Shown: one piece after another, positions 1-8,379 of the stretch
Position numbering within the stretch: position 1 is the stretch's first letter
Layout: each line of letters opens with the position of its first letter
DNA from: an uncultured Bacteroidia bacterium
GTDB taxonomy: Bacteria > Bacteroidota > Bacteroidia > NS11-12g > UBA955
Length of the DNA stretch: 64,000 nt
Assembly: GCA_943789135.1 (NCBI GenBank)
Contig: CALSSY010000010.1
Location: 1-64,000 of the forward strand
Reading direction: 5' to 3'
Notes under the pieces: generated by a model
Seen by the model: the letters and a program-made list of their open reading frames with translations, nothing else
The model's database searches: none
Told to the model about the DNA's origin: nothing
Made by a program: the position numbers and the translations under genes

Positions 1-84
1 TTGTACAAACCTAAACGCTAAATTTGAAAATTCATTCCATTTCAAAACAAGGCCACCAAATAATTTTAAATCCTGAAAATCACC

Positions 85-432
85 ATGAACCCGAAGGTAC
101 TTATACAAAAGTGGGTTGAATTATTCAATCAACACGACTTCCAAAACTTGGCTAAATTATATTGCAAAGAGGCTGTAATTCACCAAACACCAATTGGATT
201 TATTGAAGGACAATCCAACATAAAAAGCATGTTCAAGGATGAGTTTGAGCAATTTGATATGGTTTGTGAAATCGAAAATATTTTTGAAGATAATAATGTG
301 GGGATATTAGAATGGAAAGATCCAAAGGGATTGCGAGGATGCACTTTATTTTGGGTTGAAAACAATCAAATTAAATACCAACGGGGTTATTGGGATAAAC
401 TCTCTTTTATGGGATCAACAAGGCATAATTAA
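85..432 (+). CDS. SnoaL-like / NTF2-fold small protein
   Basis: A 115-aa soluble protein with the pattern of SnoaL-like (NTF2 superfamily) proteins. It has an N-terminal helix with VELFNQHDF, then a short strand region with the A-x-x-H segment (EAVIHQTP), then the typical middle helix and a sheet ending in the FWVENNQI and YQRGYWD strands. Proteins of this fold are isomerases, small hydrolases or ligand binders, so no reaction can be named. The gene stands alone, with about 115 bases to the next (broken) gene and no signal peptide. The ATG follows an A-rich leader without a Shine-Dalgarno sequence. The fold call rests on overall pattern only. Confidence 0.7.
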   Translation: MNPKVLIQKWVELFNQHDFQNLAKLYCKEAVIHQTPIGFIEGQSNIKSMFKDEFEQFDMVCEIENIFEDNNVGILEWKDPKGLRGCTLFWVENNQIKYQRGYWDKLSFMGSTRHN

Positions 433-548
433 GTCCCAGCCACTTTTTATTCCCAATCTTCAATCATACTTACCGAGGATAATTCCGGTTAATCGAATTA
501 TCTCAGAAAGGTTTCATACATATCCGAATCCTTTCTTAGTTTGGCTTC

Positions 549-879
549 ATGATTCAATGGCATGTTTCCCCTCCACCATCCACACCATATATCGCATCTA
601 TATTTAACTACTTCCTTTCCGAAGATTTAGATGGTTATGAGGAATACGACATATTAACTTTACAACTTGCCAAGAAATTCTCCCGGCTTTCTGGGCTATG
701 AAAGCTTTAAGCACAACGACAGGGGTTCGTTCATTAGTTATTGGACCGATATGGAATCCGTGCAAAAATGGGCCCGCAATCCTGTTCATATTGAAGCAAA
801 AAAACTAGGAATCAATCGTTGGTATCGCTACTATCACAGCCAAATCGCTCAAGTCTTGCATTTCAATTCAAAACCGTAG
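549..879 (+). pseudogene. antibiotic biosynthesis monooxygenase (ABM)-family protein, frameshifted
   Basis: Two reading frames join into one ABM-type ferredoxin-like protein of about 109 aa. The first part starts at ATG 549 (MIQWHVSPPPSTPYIASIF) and contains YIASIFNYFLSEDLDGYEEY. The second part carries PGFLGYES, FISYWTDMESVQKW and the final IAQVLHF. In the family the order is strand, EGY-helix, Q-PGFLG-ES, SYW-x-D-x-ES-x-x-x-W, HxEAQ, which fits across the junction. The break is one extra base at about 676-682, and removing it gives an exact multiple of three. ABM proteins oxidise small aromatic substrates or have unknown roles. It could be decay or a sequencing indel; see the neighbouring breaks. 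Confidence 0.7.
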
Positions 880-945
880 TCGCAAGCTTTCACATCCTGT
901 ACTCTCGGGGAAACTCCTCTCAAATGCGCAAAAAGTAAATAAAAC

Positions 946-994
946 TTGACATATGCGTGTAAAACACCTATTTTTGTAAACAATACTTTACAAA
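946..994 (+). promoter_or_regulatory. promoter with overlapping palindromic operator
   Basis: TTG at 946-948, a 20-base spacer and TATTTTTG at 969-976 match the Bacteroidota -33/-7 promoter. Over its downstream edge lies a perfect inverted repeat, TTTGTAAA-N6-TTTACAAA (973-994), which ends just before the ATG at 996. A repressor bound there would block transcription. The XRE-type regulator encoded downstream is the natural candidate, acting by autoregulation (inference). Confidence 0.7.
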
Positions 995-995
995 A

Positions 996-1390
996 ATGAA
1001 AGAGAAATAAACGTAAATCAACCATTCAACTGGCTATCTGGACATGGACTTGGGTAGCCTCTTTAGCTCTAGCGTCTTTTGGCCCTAGATTCTTTTGGGA
1101 TGAAAACCCACTTCATCACGACCATCGCCATCATTATCAATGTTGCTATGGGCGTTATGATGATTATTGCCAATCGCAACTTTTTCAATCATTCCGACGA
1201 ATTAGAAAGAAAAATACAATTGGAATCCATGGCCGTTACACTTGGCCTCACCGTAGTTGTTGGTTTGGCTTACTCTTTACTCGAGCAAACCAAACTCATC
1301 AATCACAAAGCGGAAATTAGTGTACTTCTCTTTTTCATGTCGTTTACTTTAATCACCGCCTTATACGTTAACCGCCGCCGTTACCAATGA
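996..1390 (+). pseudogene. small multi-pass membrane protein paired with XRE regulator, frameshifted
   Basis: Reconstructed as about 130 aa with four likely membrane segments: IQLAIWTWTWVASLALASF, then after a break IAIIINVAMGVMMIIA, then a cytosolic DELERKIQLESMA stretch, then TLGLTVVVGLAYSLL and ISVLLFFMSFTLITALYV. The DELxRKIQLxxMA signature is common in small Bacteroidota membrane proteins encoded just upstream of an XRE regulator. Two one-base insertions interrupt it, one within the first codons (about 1005-1011) and one near 1098-1104. Its stop codon overlaps the next start (ATGA at 1387), so the pair was translationally coupled. The function is unknown. Confidence 0.65.
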
Positions 1391-2211
1391 AAAACAGGGT
1401 GAAAGAATTACGAAAACAAAAAGGGCTCACACAAGAGGAGCTCGCCCGACATTATTGGGGTTTCAAGGCAAACAATCAATGCCATTGAAAAAGAAAAGTT
1501 TGACCCCAGTTTACCCACCGCATTTAAAATGTCGCAATTGTTTGAACTACCTATTGAAGCATTCTTTTTGTTCGAGGGTCACGCCGAAAGAGTGAAACCA
1601 ATCAATTGGCACTATTCCCGAGCGCGATTATCTTTGCAAGTGTCTATGAAATCACCCAAATTATTCAAATACATAACCATCGGCCTCGGTATCCTTGGCG
1701 TCTCCATTTTCATCACGTTATGGAGCGCTGGCGCATTTGCTGAAGTGGAAATCCAACAGGGCCAACAGGGCGGATATTTACTAATAGGTTCGGACCACCA
1801 AGGTGCCTATCAAAATATTGGACCCGTATTTTCAAAAGTTAAAGAAGCCCAGTTTCAAAACGGCTTGGATTCGGCCATGTTTCGTTGGCGTTTATTACGA
1901 TGATCCCGGAAAAGTTAAGGAAGCCGATTTACGATCGTTTGCGGGCATCGTGGTTCAAGATTCTATTGAAGGACACAAAACTGATTAAGAGCCAACCCTG
2001 AGTTTTCATTTTGTTTCTGATCCCCAATCGTAAGTCTTATTTTACCGAACTCAAAACCAGCGGAATGTTATCCATGATAATTGCAGCCATTAAGGCCTAT
2101 CCTAAGCTTGGAGAAGCGATTACCGCTGACCGCGTAGTTCCCAATAAAGAAGGGATGGCCTATGAGGAATATCACGAGGGATTTACCCGATTTGTAATGG
2201 CGGTAGAATGA
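1387..2211 (+). pseudogene. XRE-type HTH regulator fused to GyrI-like ligand-binding domain, frameshifted
   Basis: The N-terminus (MKNRVKELRKQKGLTQEELA, then IGVSRQTINAIEKEKFDPS after a break) is a textbook XRE helix-turn-helix. It is followed by a single membrane-like segment (ITIGLGILGVSIFITLW) and a GyrI-like small-molecule domain: GGYLLIGSDHQGAYQNIGP, then YYDDPGKV and LRSFAGIVV, then KTSGMLSMIIAAIKAYPKLG, ending FTRFVMAVE. Frame breaks, each equal to one extra base, sit at about 1447-1449, 1880-1884 and 1985-2015, the last with an in-frame stop at 1986. Removing three bases restores a multiple of three (about 273 aa). It probably sensed a ligand and repressed the operator at 973-994; this is inference. 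Confidence 0.7.
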
Positions 2212-2323
2212 GAAATCATTCTAAAAAACCATAATAAATACCCGTCCATAATCCAAAAATCCATAATCATCTACACGCAAAAATCATATTTTGAGCAATG
2301 GAATTCCGATAAACTTTGCGTTT

Positions 2324-2331
2324 TAAATTTG
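2324..2331 (+). promoter_or_regulatory. TAAATTTG -7 element
   Basis: Exact TAnnTTTG ending five bases before the ATG at 2337. It supports that start over the upstream in-frame TTG at 2316 and predicts an mRNA with almost no leader. Confidence 0.55.
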
Positions 2332-2336
2332 CCAAA

Positions 2337-2759
2337 ATGAGAAAACTTCTTGCCATTATTGCCATTTTAATATTCGGCCCACTAAACAGCTTACAGGCGC
2401 AAACCTATAAACTCACGCACTTTATGTTAACGGTTAATAGCAAACCTCAAGCCTATGACGGTCCCTCGCTTGTAATCGGAGATACCTTTTTGAGCAATAT
2501 CAATGAAGTAAAAAATGGTGACAGCACCGAAATAAAAGTTGAAAAGGAGCGTATCCTCAGAAATAAAAAAGGGTATTTGGTGCAAACCGCCATTAAAGGG
2601 GGTGCATGCAATTACTATTTTGAGCCAAGTTCGAATAAAGCAGAGAAGAAAGCGGGCATCTACGATATTACTCTTGAAATCGTAATGAACAACGGCTCTC
2701 GAAAAGACTTATTCTTCAGAGGTATTAAAACCGAGGAGAAAAAAGGAAAGAAAAAGTAA
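2337..2759 (+). CDS. exported hypothetical protein
   Basis: About 140 aa. A signal peptide (MRKLLAIIAILIFGPLNSLQAQ) points to export to the periplasm. The mature part is rich in beta-forming residues with a GGACNYYFEP segment and ends in a lysine-rich tail (EEKKGKKK). I do not recognise the family. The start was set at ATG 2337 because the promoter element at 2324-2331 lies inside the longer frame. It converges with the esterase gene, whose end is five bases away, so the two share no operon. It could be a small secreted effector or a structural protein; nothing in the sequence decides. Confidence 0.6.
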   Translation: MRKLLAIIAILIFGPLNSLQAQTYKLTHFMLTVNSKPQAYDGPSLVIGDTFLSNINEVKNGDSTEIKVEKERILRNKKGYLVQTAIKGGACNYYFEPSSNKAEKKAGIYDITLEIVMNNGSRKDLFFRGIKTEEKKGKKK

Positions 2760-2764
2760 ATTAA

Positions 2765-3722
2765 TTATTCGGGATTCGTTTTGGTCGATATCCACCAAAA
2801 CGCATCAGGAAATCTTTTTGACCAAGATCTTTCACTGTGGTCATCTCCAGAGAAGAATCGGGTAATCCAAGTTTTTTTCGTTAAAACCACCATCATGCAA
2901 AACAGAATCCACTTGTGCCTGAATGGGCGGATATAAAGCATCCAAGGTTTTATCGCCCAAATCAAAATACAAGCAATGATCTTTGGGTCTTGGAAGATTA
3001 TTTTCCATATAATTTAAAATCAATTGAGGAATTGGATTTTGTTCTGTTTTCCAAACGCCAGGCCAATGCGTGCTAAAACACATAGCACCTCCAAAAACTT
3101 GTGGGTACTCGCAAATCGCATACATAGAAATCAATCCACCCATACTGCTGCCTCCAATAAAAGTATGAGAAGCGTCCTTCTTTACGAAAAAAGTGGAGTC
3201 GATTCGGGGTTTTAACTCTTCCACGATGAATTTTAAATAGGCATCCGATAATGGTTCAAATTCCGGACCTCCTACAGAATAATCGCGACCATTTTCTCTA
3301 CACCAAATAAGTACGGAATCGTTCATATTATCATATACCTTCTTCGGGAAAAACTCAGAATGACGATTACTTCCGCCATTATATATACCTACAATCATGG
3401 TTGGAGGCACTTTGCCTTCATCTATAAGATTTTGCAAACTTTCATCCGCATGCCATTCTAAATGATTCCACGTAATTCCAGAATCAAATAACATTTGACC
3501 GTCATTCATATAAAGCACTTGCAATGCAATAACCGTATCATCCATTACATCGGGCATCCAAATATCAATATTTCGATCTCCGATATTTTTCGAATGGAAA
3601 TTCCATTGTATTATCTTTCCTTTAGAAACAAAGGGAATCTGTGCTTGCATTTCATTTACAGCAAAAAAGCCGTAAACCAATATTGAACTAAAAATTAGGG
3701 TTTTCTTTAAAAAAAATAACAT
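2765..3722 (-). CDS. alpha/beta hydrolase, esterase D (enterochelin esterase-like) family, frameshifted near C-terminus
   Basis: A signal peptide (MLFFLKKTLIFSSILVYGFF) is followed by an esterase D-type hydrolase: VLYMNDGQMLFD, a nucleophile elbow GGSSMGGL, YFDLGDKTLD carrying the likely acid, and GDDHSERSW carrying the catalytic His. The His segment lies in a different frame from the rest. The break is a run of seven T at 2872-2878 (A7 on the coding strand); with six A the frame continues as EKTWITRFFSGDDHSE, giving about 318 aa. Such enzymes cleave siderophore esters or other acyl esters. The start is set at 3722, but 3731 and 3755 are also possible; it overlaps the upstream acetyltransferase gene. 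The A7 run makes a sequencing error likely. Confidence 0.75.
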
Positions 3723-4194
3723 CGTCCTCATATTTTCCGAGTTTATACGCCCCATTAGGAATCACTCCCAAACGCGTAAAATTTTGTTTTATCAATATAT
3801 GTTGGGAAGCCGCATTTCGCCCAAAAACGTGAGCCATAACTACCGCAATATCTAAATTCAAAAATCCAAAATCCAAAATTTTAGTTATGGCTTTTGTGGC
3901 AATACCCTTTCCCCAAAATTTGGGATTGACCCAATAACCCAATTCAGCCGTTTTCCTGTATATATCCGCACGGAAATGCAATCCAATACCGCCAACTAAA
4001 TCGCCATTAAAAAGGATTCCAAAAACAGCGGCATTACTTTCATCTATATGCAGGTCAATAAAACGCTGCGCATCTGATTCGCTATAAGGATGAGGAAATC
4101 GATCGCTGGTGTTCTCGGCAATGCGCATGTCATTTGCGAGTTCTGCAAATAATTTCGCATCCGATTTTTGTAATTTTCGCAATTCTACACTCAT
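3688..4194 (-). CDS. GNAT-family N-acetyltransferase (RimJ/RimL type)
   Basis: 168 aa, full length for RimJ/RimL-type GNATs. It opens with VELRKLQKSDAKLFAELAND, shows the beta-4/beta-5 pattern FNGDLVGGIGLHF, and has the acetyl-CoA loop region LGYWVNPKFWGKGIATKAI followed by the V-x-A-x-V-F-G-R-N-A-A-S strand-helix typical of this subgroup. These enzymes acetylate protein N-termini or small amines; the substrate here is unknown. Its ATG overlaps the stop of the TonB receptor gene by four bases (ATGA), so the two are co-transcribed and coupled. It also overlaps the start of the downstream esterase. Confidence 0.85.
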   Translation of the reverse strand: MSVELRKLQKSDAKLFAELANDMRIAENTSDRFPHPYSESDAQRFIDLHIDESNAAVFGILFNGDLVGGIGLHFRADIYRKTAELGYWVNPKFWGKGIATKAITKILDFGFLNLDIAVVMAHVFGRNAASQHILIKQNFTRLGVIPNGAYKLGKYEDDVIFFKENPNF

Positions 4195-6704
4195 AGTGAG
4201 AAATCAATCTTATAATAAAACAGGGGCAACAAGCCCAATTGATAATTGATTCTCCGGTAGGGAGGTTCATTGATATACGTGTAATTCAAGATATTTTTTC
4301 GATTAGTCACGTTAATCAAGTCAATTGCAAATTCATGGCTTACTTTCTTGGCGTTGTACCGATAACTCAATCGGAAATCAAATCGCATGTACGGATTTCC
4401 AAAACGCTCGGTATTTTTCAGTTCATCCAGTTCTCTGTATTCCCTAAAATCAACAGAGGCCACAGAATCGATTGGGGAAAAACGGCGGGCTCCCGCAAAT
4501 GTTGCCTTTCCACCAATATTCCAAATATGCTTATTATTTACCGTAAATTCTTTTGCAAATAAGGCATTAACAGCATAGTCTGTATTGAAGTCTGAATTCC
4601 TCCAGACTCCATCGCTGCCGGCATACATGGCTTTGAACAAACTTCCCGAAAAGAGATAATAAAAACCTTTCGAGAAAAAACGCTCTACCGTTAATTCCAT
4701 GCCATAATTATATGCCTTCCCCTCAGATACCAATGGCTCGGGGAAAAACCTACTGAATCCGGAACCGGTATTTGCTAAACTGAACGAAGAAGGCTTTTCT
4801 TCTATAGGGATGTCCCATAAATTTTGATAATACGCTTCCATTTTAATACGACTTGCGCGACCCATATTCCAATCCCACCCCAAAATATAATGGGCGCTTT
4901 TGGTCAATTCCATATCGATCAAATGAGGCCTTTCTGCTCCAGGACGAATGTAATAATACAAATAGGGCGACTGCGTCTGAGCGTGCACGCCAGTACCAAA
5001 ATTCAAACGATGTTGCTTATTAATTTGATACGTCAATCCCATTCTTGGTAATGCCCATGCGGCAGATACGCCTCTAGTCGGATCATCTAACTGCATGCTT
5101 AAAGGTATCATAGGCTTAAACCCAATACCAAAGACTTGCGATTGCCATCCTATTACACTTGTTAAATTTCGTGTCCATCTATACTTCCATTGAATATAGG
5201 GAATGAACATATCGCCGGGAGAGTTTTGAGAATTCCACCGCAAAGACCAAGTCCAGAAATTGTCTAATTTCTCATTTAAATTTCTGGCAGAATCAAAATA
5301 GGTATACCAATAATGGCGGTATTGCAAACCTGCCTTCAAGGTGCTTCTAGAGTTAAATGCATGATTCACGAATAGGTGAAAACCTAAAGACTGCTCCTGA
5401 AACAGATAGTCTAAGTTAGGAACGGTTGAATCTAACTGCAAAGAATTGAACATTTCGCCATCGCGTTGGAAGGTATCCAAAATGGTAAAATAAGCCAATT
5501 GATGCTGAGCATCTACACGTTGGTGATTGAAACTCGCCACGGCCTTTATATAGGTTTTATTACTCAGTGTTTTTTGATAACTAGCCCCGAGTACTCCCAT
5601 GCTCGATCCAAAAAATTGATCGCGATCGTTATCGCCATATAAGTTTCTGCTGGATTCGGTTTTATCCGAAATCATGATATCGATATTGCTGATTCCACCC
5701 ATCCCAAAAACAGAAAAACTCGCCTTGTTTTTTAAGGGAAATTTAAGATGGAAAGAAGCATCTTGATAGCGTGGAACCGCATCGGTACCAATTGGTACAT
5801 TCAAAGCTCCCAGCATGGATAACGTAGAATATCTATAGGTGGCTAGATAAGTGGCTCCTTTGTTATTCAAAGGCCCTTCTGCGAGTAAATCCCAACCCAA
5901 AATACCAAATTGAGAACTCATTTCATGTTTCTTATTATTCCCTGGCCTTAACTTAAGATCAAAAGCTCCGGAAATACCGTTTCCATATTCGGCAGGAAAA
6001 GCACCCGTGAAGAAATCACTATTCCCCAAAATCTTATTATTGATTATCGAAACCGAGCCACCGGTTGTCCCAGGAATGGCAAAATGATTGGGATTGGGAA
6101 TGTCGATACCTTCTACCCTCCAAAGAATTCCTGCCGGAGAATTTCCACGCACAACGATATCGTTTCGTGAATCATCGGCTCCTTGAACTCCCGCAAAATT
6201 CGAAGCCATACGAGCCGGGTCTCCCCTACTCCCTGCAAATCGATCCGTTTCTTCAACCGTAAAAAGTCGTGCCGAAATCAATGCGGCATCGTTATTTGTT
6301 TGATCATTAGATTTCCGCGCCTTCAAATCAACCGAACCCATGCGTTCAACGAATTCTTTATCAAGGGAAACATACAGCACGCCTTCCTTTCCAGAACTTA
6401 AAATAAAACCATTCGCCACAAACGGGGAATATCCGTCAAGTCGAATTAAAACTTCATTCCTCCCGACCCAGGCATTCTTTATCACAAAACTTCCATCAGA
6501 ATTGCTTTTGGATTGTCTCAGTGAATCGCTGTTTTGTTCCCAGCGAACTTGAACAATGGCTTTCTCCAACGGACTTTGAGATTCTCTGTCGATTACGATA
6601 CCCCGTAAAGTTTGAAACGACTGAGCGAATGTGGCTTTCCCGATAATGAGCATTACTAACAATAAGGAGGTTTTTAACCCTACCCGTTTTGAAACACCAT
6701 TCAT
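4191..6704 (-). CDS. TonB-dependent receptor with carboxypeptidase-like N-terminal domain
   Basis: 837 aa outer-membrane receptor. A signal peptide ends near AQS, followed by a carboxypeptidase regulatory-like beta-sandwich (residues about 30-115: LRGIVIDRESQSPLEKAIV, SDGSFVIKN). A plug domain follows (ARMASNFAGVQGADDSRNDIVVRGNSP, IPNPNHFAIPGTTGGSVSIIN, FFTGAFPAEYGNGISGAFDL shown as separate pieces). The rest is a 22-strand barrel rich in aromatic belts and ending with YKIDFSL. It imports an unknown ligand with TonB energy. There is no SusD partner next to it, so it is not a standard glycan locus. It leads a unit with the GNAT and esterase; the esterase might process an imported ester such as a siderophore (inference). 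Confidence 0.88.
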   Translation of the reverse strand: MNGVSKRVGLKTSLLLVMLIIGKATFAQSFQTLRGIVIDRESQSPLEKAIVQVRWEQNSDSLRQSKSNSDGSFVIKNAWVGRNEVLIRLDGYSPFVANGFILSSGKEGVLYVSLDKEFVERMGSVDLKARKSNDQTNNDAALISARLFTVEETDRFAGSRGDPARMASNFAGVQGADDSRNDIVVRGNSPAGILWRVEGIDIPNPNHFAIPGTTGGSVSIINNKILGNSDFFTGAFPAEYGNGISGAFDLKLRPGNNKKHEMSSQFGILGWDLLAEGPLNNKGATYLATYRYSTLSMLGALNVPIGTDAVPRYQDASFHLKFPLKNKASFSVFGMGGISNIDIMISDKTESSRNLYGDNDRDQFFGSSMGVLGASYQKTLSNKTYIKAVASFNHQRVDAQHQLAYFTILDTFQRDGEMFNSLQLDSTVPNLDYLFQEQSLGFHLFVNHAFNSRSTLKAGLQYRHYWYTYFDSARNLNEKLDNFWTWSLRWNSQNSPGDMFIPYIQWKYRWTRNLTSVIGWQSQVFGIGFKPMIPLSMQLDDPTRGVSAAWALPRMGLTYQINKQHRLNFGTGVHAQTQSPYLYYYIRPGAERPHLIDMELTKSAHYILGWDWNMGRASRIKMEAYYQNLWDIPIEEKPSSFSLANTGSGFSRFFPEPLVSEGKAYNYGMELTVERFFSKGFYYLFSGSLFKAMYAGSDGVWRNSDFNTDYAVNALFAKEFTVNNKHIWNIGGKATFAGARRFSPIDSVASVDFREYRELDELKNTERFGNPYMRFDFRLSYRYNAKKVSHEFAIDLINVTNRKNILNYTYINEPPYRRINYQLGLLPLFYYKIDFSL

Positions 6705-6952
6705 ATACGTTTATTTAATTATGGATTGGGTGTAAAATTACACTTATCCTTTATTTATCAAAACCCTTTGCCAATCGAATTTTATTAAATTTCCTTAAGA
6801 ACTTAAATTGATATTATTGAAAATTAATAAAACGGTGATATTCCCTTTGTAAATCTCATTAAATCAAGCCAAGTAAAACCCCATGGTTATTTTATGGTTA
6901 ACTCGTTGCTGATATTTGACTTAACGGATTTAATTCCCTATATTCGTTTTAT
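6705..6952. promoter_or_regulatory. divergent promoter region
   Basis: A 248-base gap between the TonB receptor (minus) and the YkuK-like gene (plus). For the plus gene, TTTG at 6915-6918, a 20-base spacer and TATATTCG at 6939-6946 fit the Bacteroidota promoter with one mismatch, ending six bases before the ATG. On the TonB side there is a short inverted repeat, GTGTAA-AA-TTACAC, at about 6728-6741; its role is unknown. Confidence 0.5.
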
Positions 6953-7402
6953 ATGGTTTACCGAATATTAGCTTCAGAGACATCCGTAAATTTGGAAACT
7001 TATTTGGGTGAATACCTTTCCCAAAACCCCGAAGCCAATATCATCATCGGTTGTGATTCAAAAAACCGCGAAGACTATACCATTTATGGTCTGGTTATCG
7101 TATTGTACAAAGAGAAAAAAGGTGGACATGTATTGTATGCCAAAGAACGAATCCCACGAGTAAGAGACCGCTGGTCTCGACTATGGCGGGAAGTGGAATT
7201 ATCCGTTGCATTGGCAAATGAACTTCAAGAAAAAGGATTTCCAAAGGCTCAGTTTATTGACTTGGATTTGAATCCAGACCCTCGTTATAAATCCAATGAT
7301 GTTGTTAGAGCAGCAGTTGGATTAGTCGAATCTATGGGATACAAAGCACGAACCAAACCATTTAGCCTTTGCGCCAGTTATGCGGCGGATAAAGTTTGCT
7401 AA
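6953..7402 (+). CDS. YkuK-like RNase H-fold protein (DUF458)
   Basis: 149 aa matching the DUF458/YkuK pattern, a predicted RNase H-like fold: IIIGCDSKNREDYTIYGLVIVLY (start of the sheet with the conserved GCDSK), GGHVLYAKERIPRV, and the acidic FIDLDLNPDPRYKSN segment, ending with TKPFSLCASYAADKVC. Asp residues in GCDS and DLDLN are the candidate metal ligands. Family members are suspected nucleases, but no substrate is established. It is probably monocistronic, transcribed from the element at 6939-6946, and followed by about 86 bases before the ABC genes. Confidence 0.75.
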   Translation: MVYRILASETSVNLETYLGEYLSQNPEANIIIGCDSKNREDYTIYGLVIVLYKEKKGGHVLYAKERIPRVRDRWSRLWREVELSVALANELQEKGFPKAQFIDLDLNPDPRYKSNDVVRAAVGLVESMGYKARTKPFSLCASYAADKVC

Positions 7403-7488
7403 TTTTTGCGTTTAGATTGGCAATTACCCCTGCTTATCGAAACTACTTATTTTTTTGAGATCCTTTTTGTATGTTCGCCGACTTAAGT

Positions 7489-8379
7489 ATGTTAAAGGTT
7501 AGCCACGTATACAAATATTTCGATGATCAATGTGTAAACAATGACATCTGCCTCGAACTTAAACAAGGCGAAATATTTGGTTTATTAGGTCCCAACGGTG
7601 CAGGTAAAACCACATTAATGCGCATGTTAGCCACCGTGACAACCCCAGATCGCGGTGACATTTTCATACAGGGGGAATCCTTAAGCTCCAAGCACGTGCC
7701 CTTAATTGGCTACATGCCTGAAGAAAGAGGATTATACCGTAAAATGTCGGTGGTAGATCAACTTTTATACTTTGCTGAGTTAAAAGGATTGTCGCGTTCA
7801 CAAGCTAAAGAGAACGTCAAGAAATGGCTTCATCAGCTTGATATTGTTCATTGGGCTGACAAGAAAATGGAAGAACTTTCTAAAGGAATGGCTCAAAAAA
7901 TCCAATTCATATCGACCATTTTACACGAACCCAAATTTCTAATATTGGACGAACCCTTTAGCGGGTTTGACCCTGTAAATGCCGATATGGTTAAAGACCT
8001 CATTATCAAACTAAAAAATGAGGGCACCACGATTTTATTTTCTACCCATAGAATGGATAACGTGGAAGAATTATGCGATAGACTTGCCATCATTCATGAA
8101 GGCCGCAAAGTTTTAGATGGAACCATAGAAGAAGTTCGAAGAAACCATTTTAAGAACGAATACGATTTAAACTTTTCAGAACCTATTTCAATTCCTGAAG
8201 ATATCAAATTCCGAAAATTGGAACAGTCAAAATCATTCTCAATTCGTGTTACCTTAAATAAAGAGGAATCCTATCAAGATTTATTGGACTGGGCATATAA
8301 AACTAAAAAATTAAAAGCTTTTGGAGAGTACCTCCCAACGATGCACGAAATATTCGTAAATAAAGTATCAAACAGATGA
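7489..8379 (+). CDS. ABC transporter ATP-binding protein (NatA-type)
   Basis: About 296 aa nucleotide-binding subunit of an ABC-2 exporter. Walker A GPNGAGKTT, Q-loop region near GYMPEERGLYRKM, signature LSKGMAQK and Walker B FLILDEPFSGFDP followed by the switch His (STHRMD) are all intact. A C-terminal domain of about 80 residues follows, as in NatA/DrrA-like proteins with a YhaQ-like tail. The start is set at ATG 7489 (MLKVSHVYKYF), where related proteins begin; an ATG at 7471 is also in frame. Its end overlaps the permease start (ATGA at 8376-8379), so the two form one transporter. The exported substrate is unknown; sodium or a drug are the usual guesses. Confidence 0.87.
   Translation: MLKVSHVYKYFDDQCVNNDICLELKQGEIFGLLGPNGAGKTTLMRMLATVTTPDRGDIFIQGESLSSKHVPLIGYMPEERGLYRKMSVVDQLLYFAELKGLSRSQAKENVKKWLHQLDIVHWADKKMEELSKGMAQKIQFISTILHEPKFLILDEPFSGFDPVNADMVKDLIIKLKNEGTTILFSTHRMDNVEELCDRLAIIHEGRKVLDGTIEEVRRNHFKNEYDLNFSEPISIPEDIKFRKLEQSKSFSIRVTLNKEESYQDLLDWAYKTKKLKAFGEYLPTMHEIFVNKVSNR

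Noticed and set aside
549-2211. Programmed +1 ribosomal frameshifting in the first genes
   Set aside because: No common slippery site or stop context is present at the six break points, and one gene would need three shifts in a row. Indels or decay fit better.
4191-6704. SusC/SusD glycan-uptake locus
   Set aside because: The receptor has no SusD neighbour and no glycoside hydrolase nearby; it is linked to a GNAT and an esterase instead.
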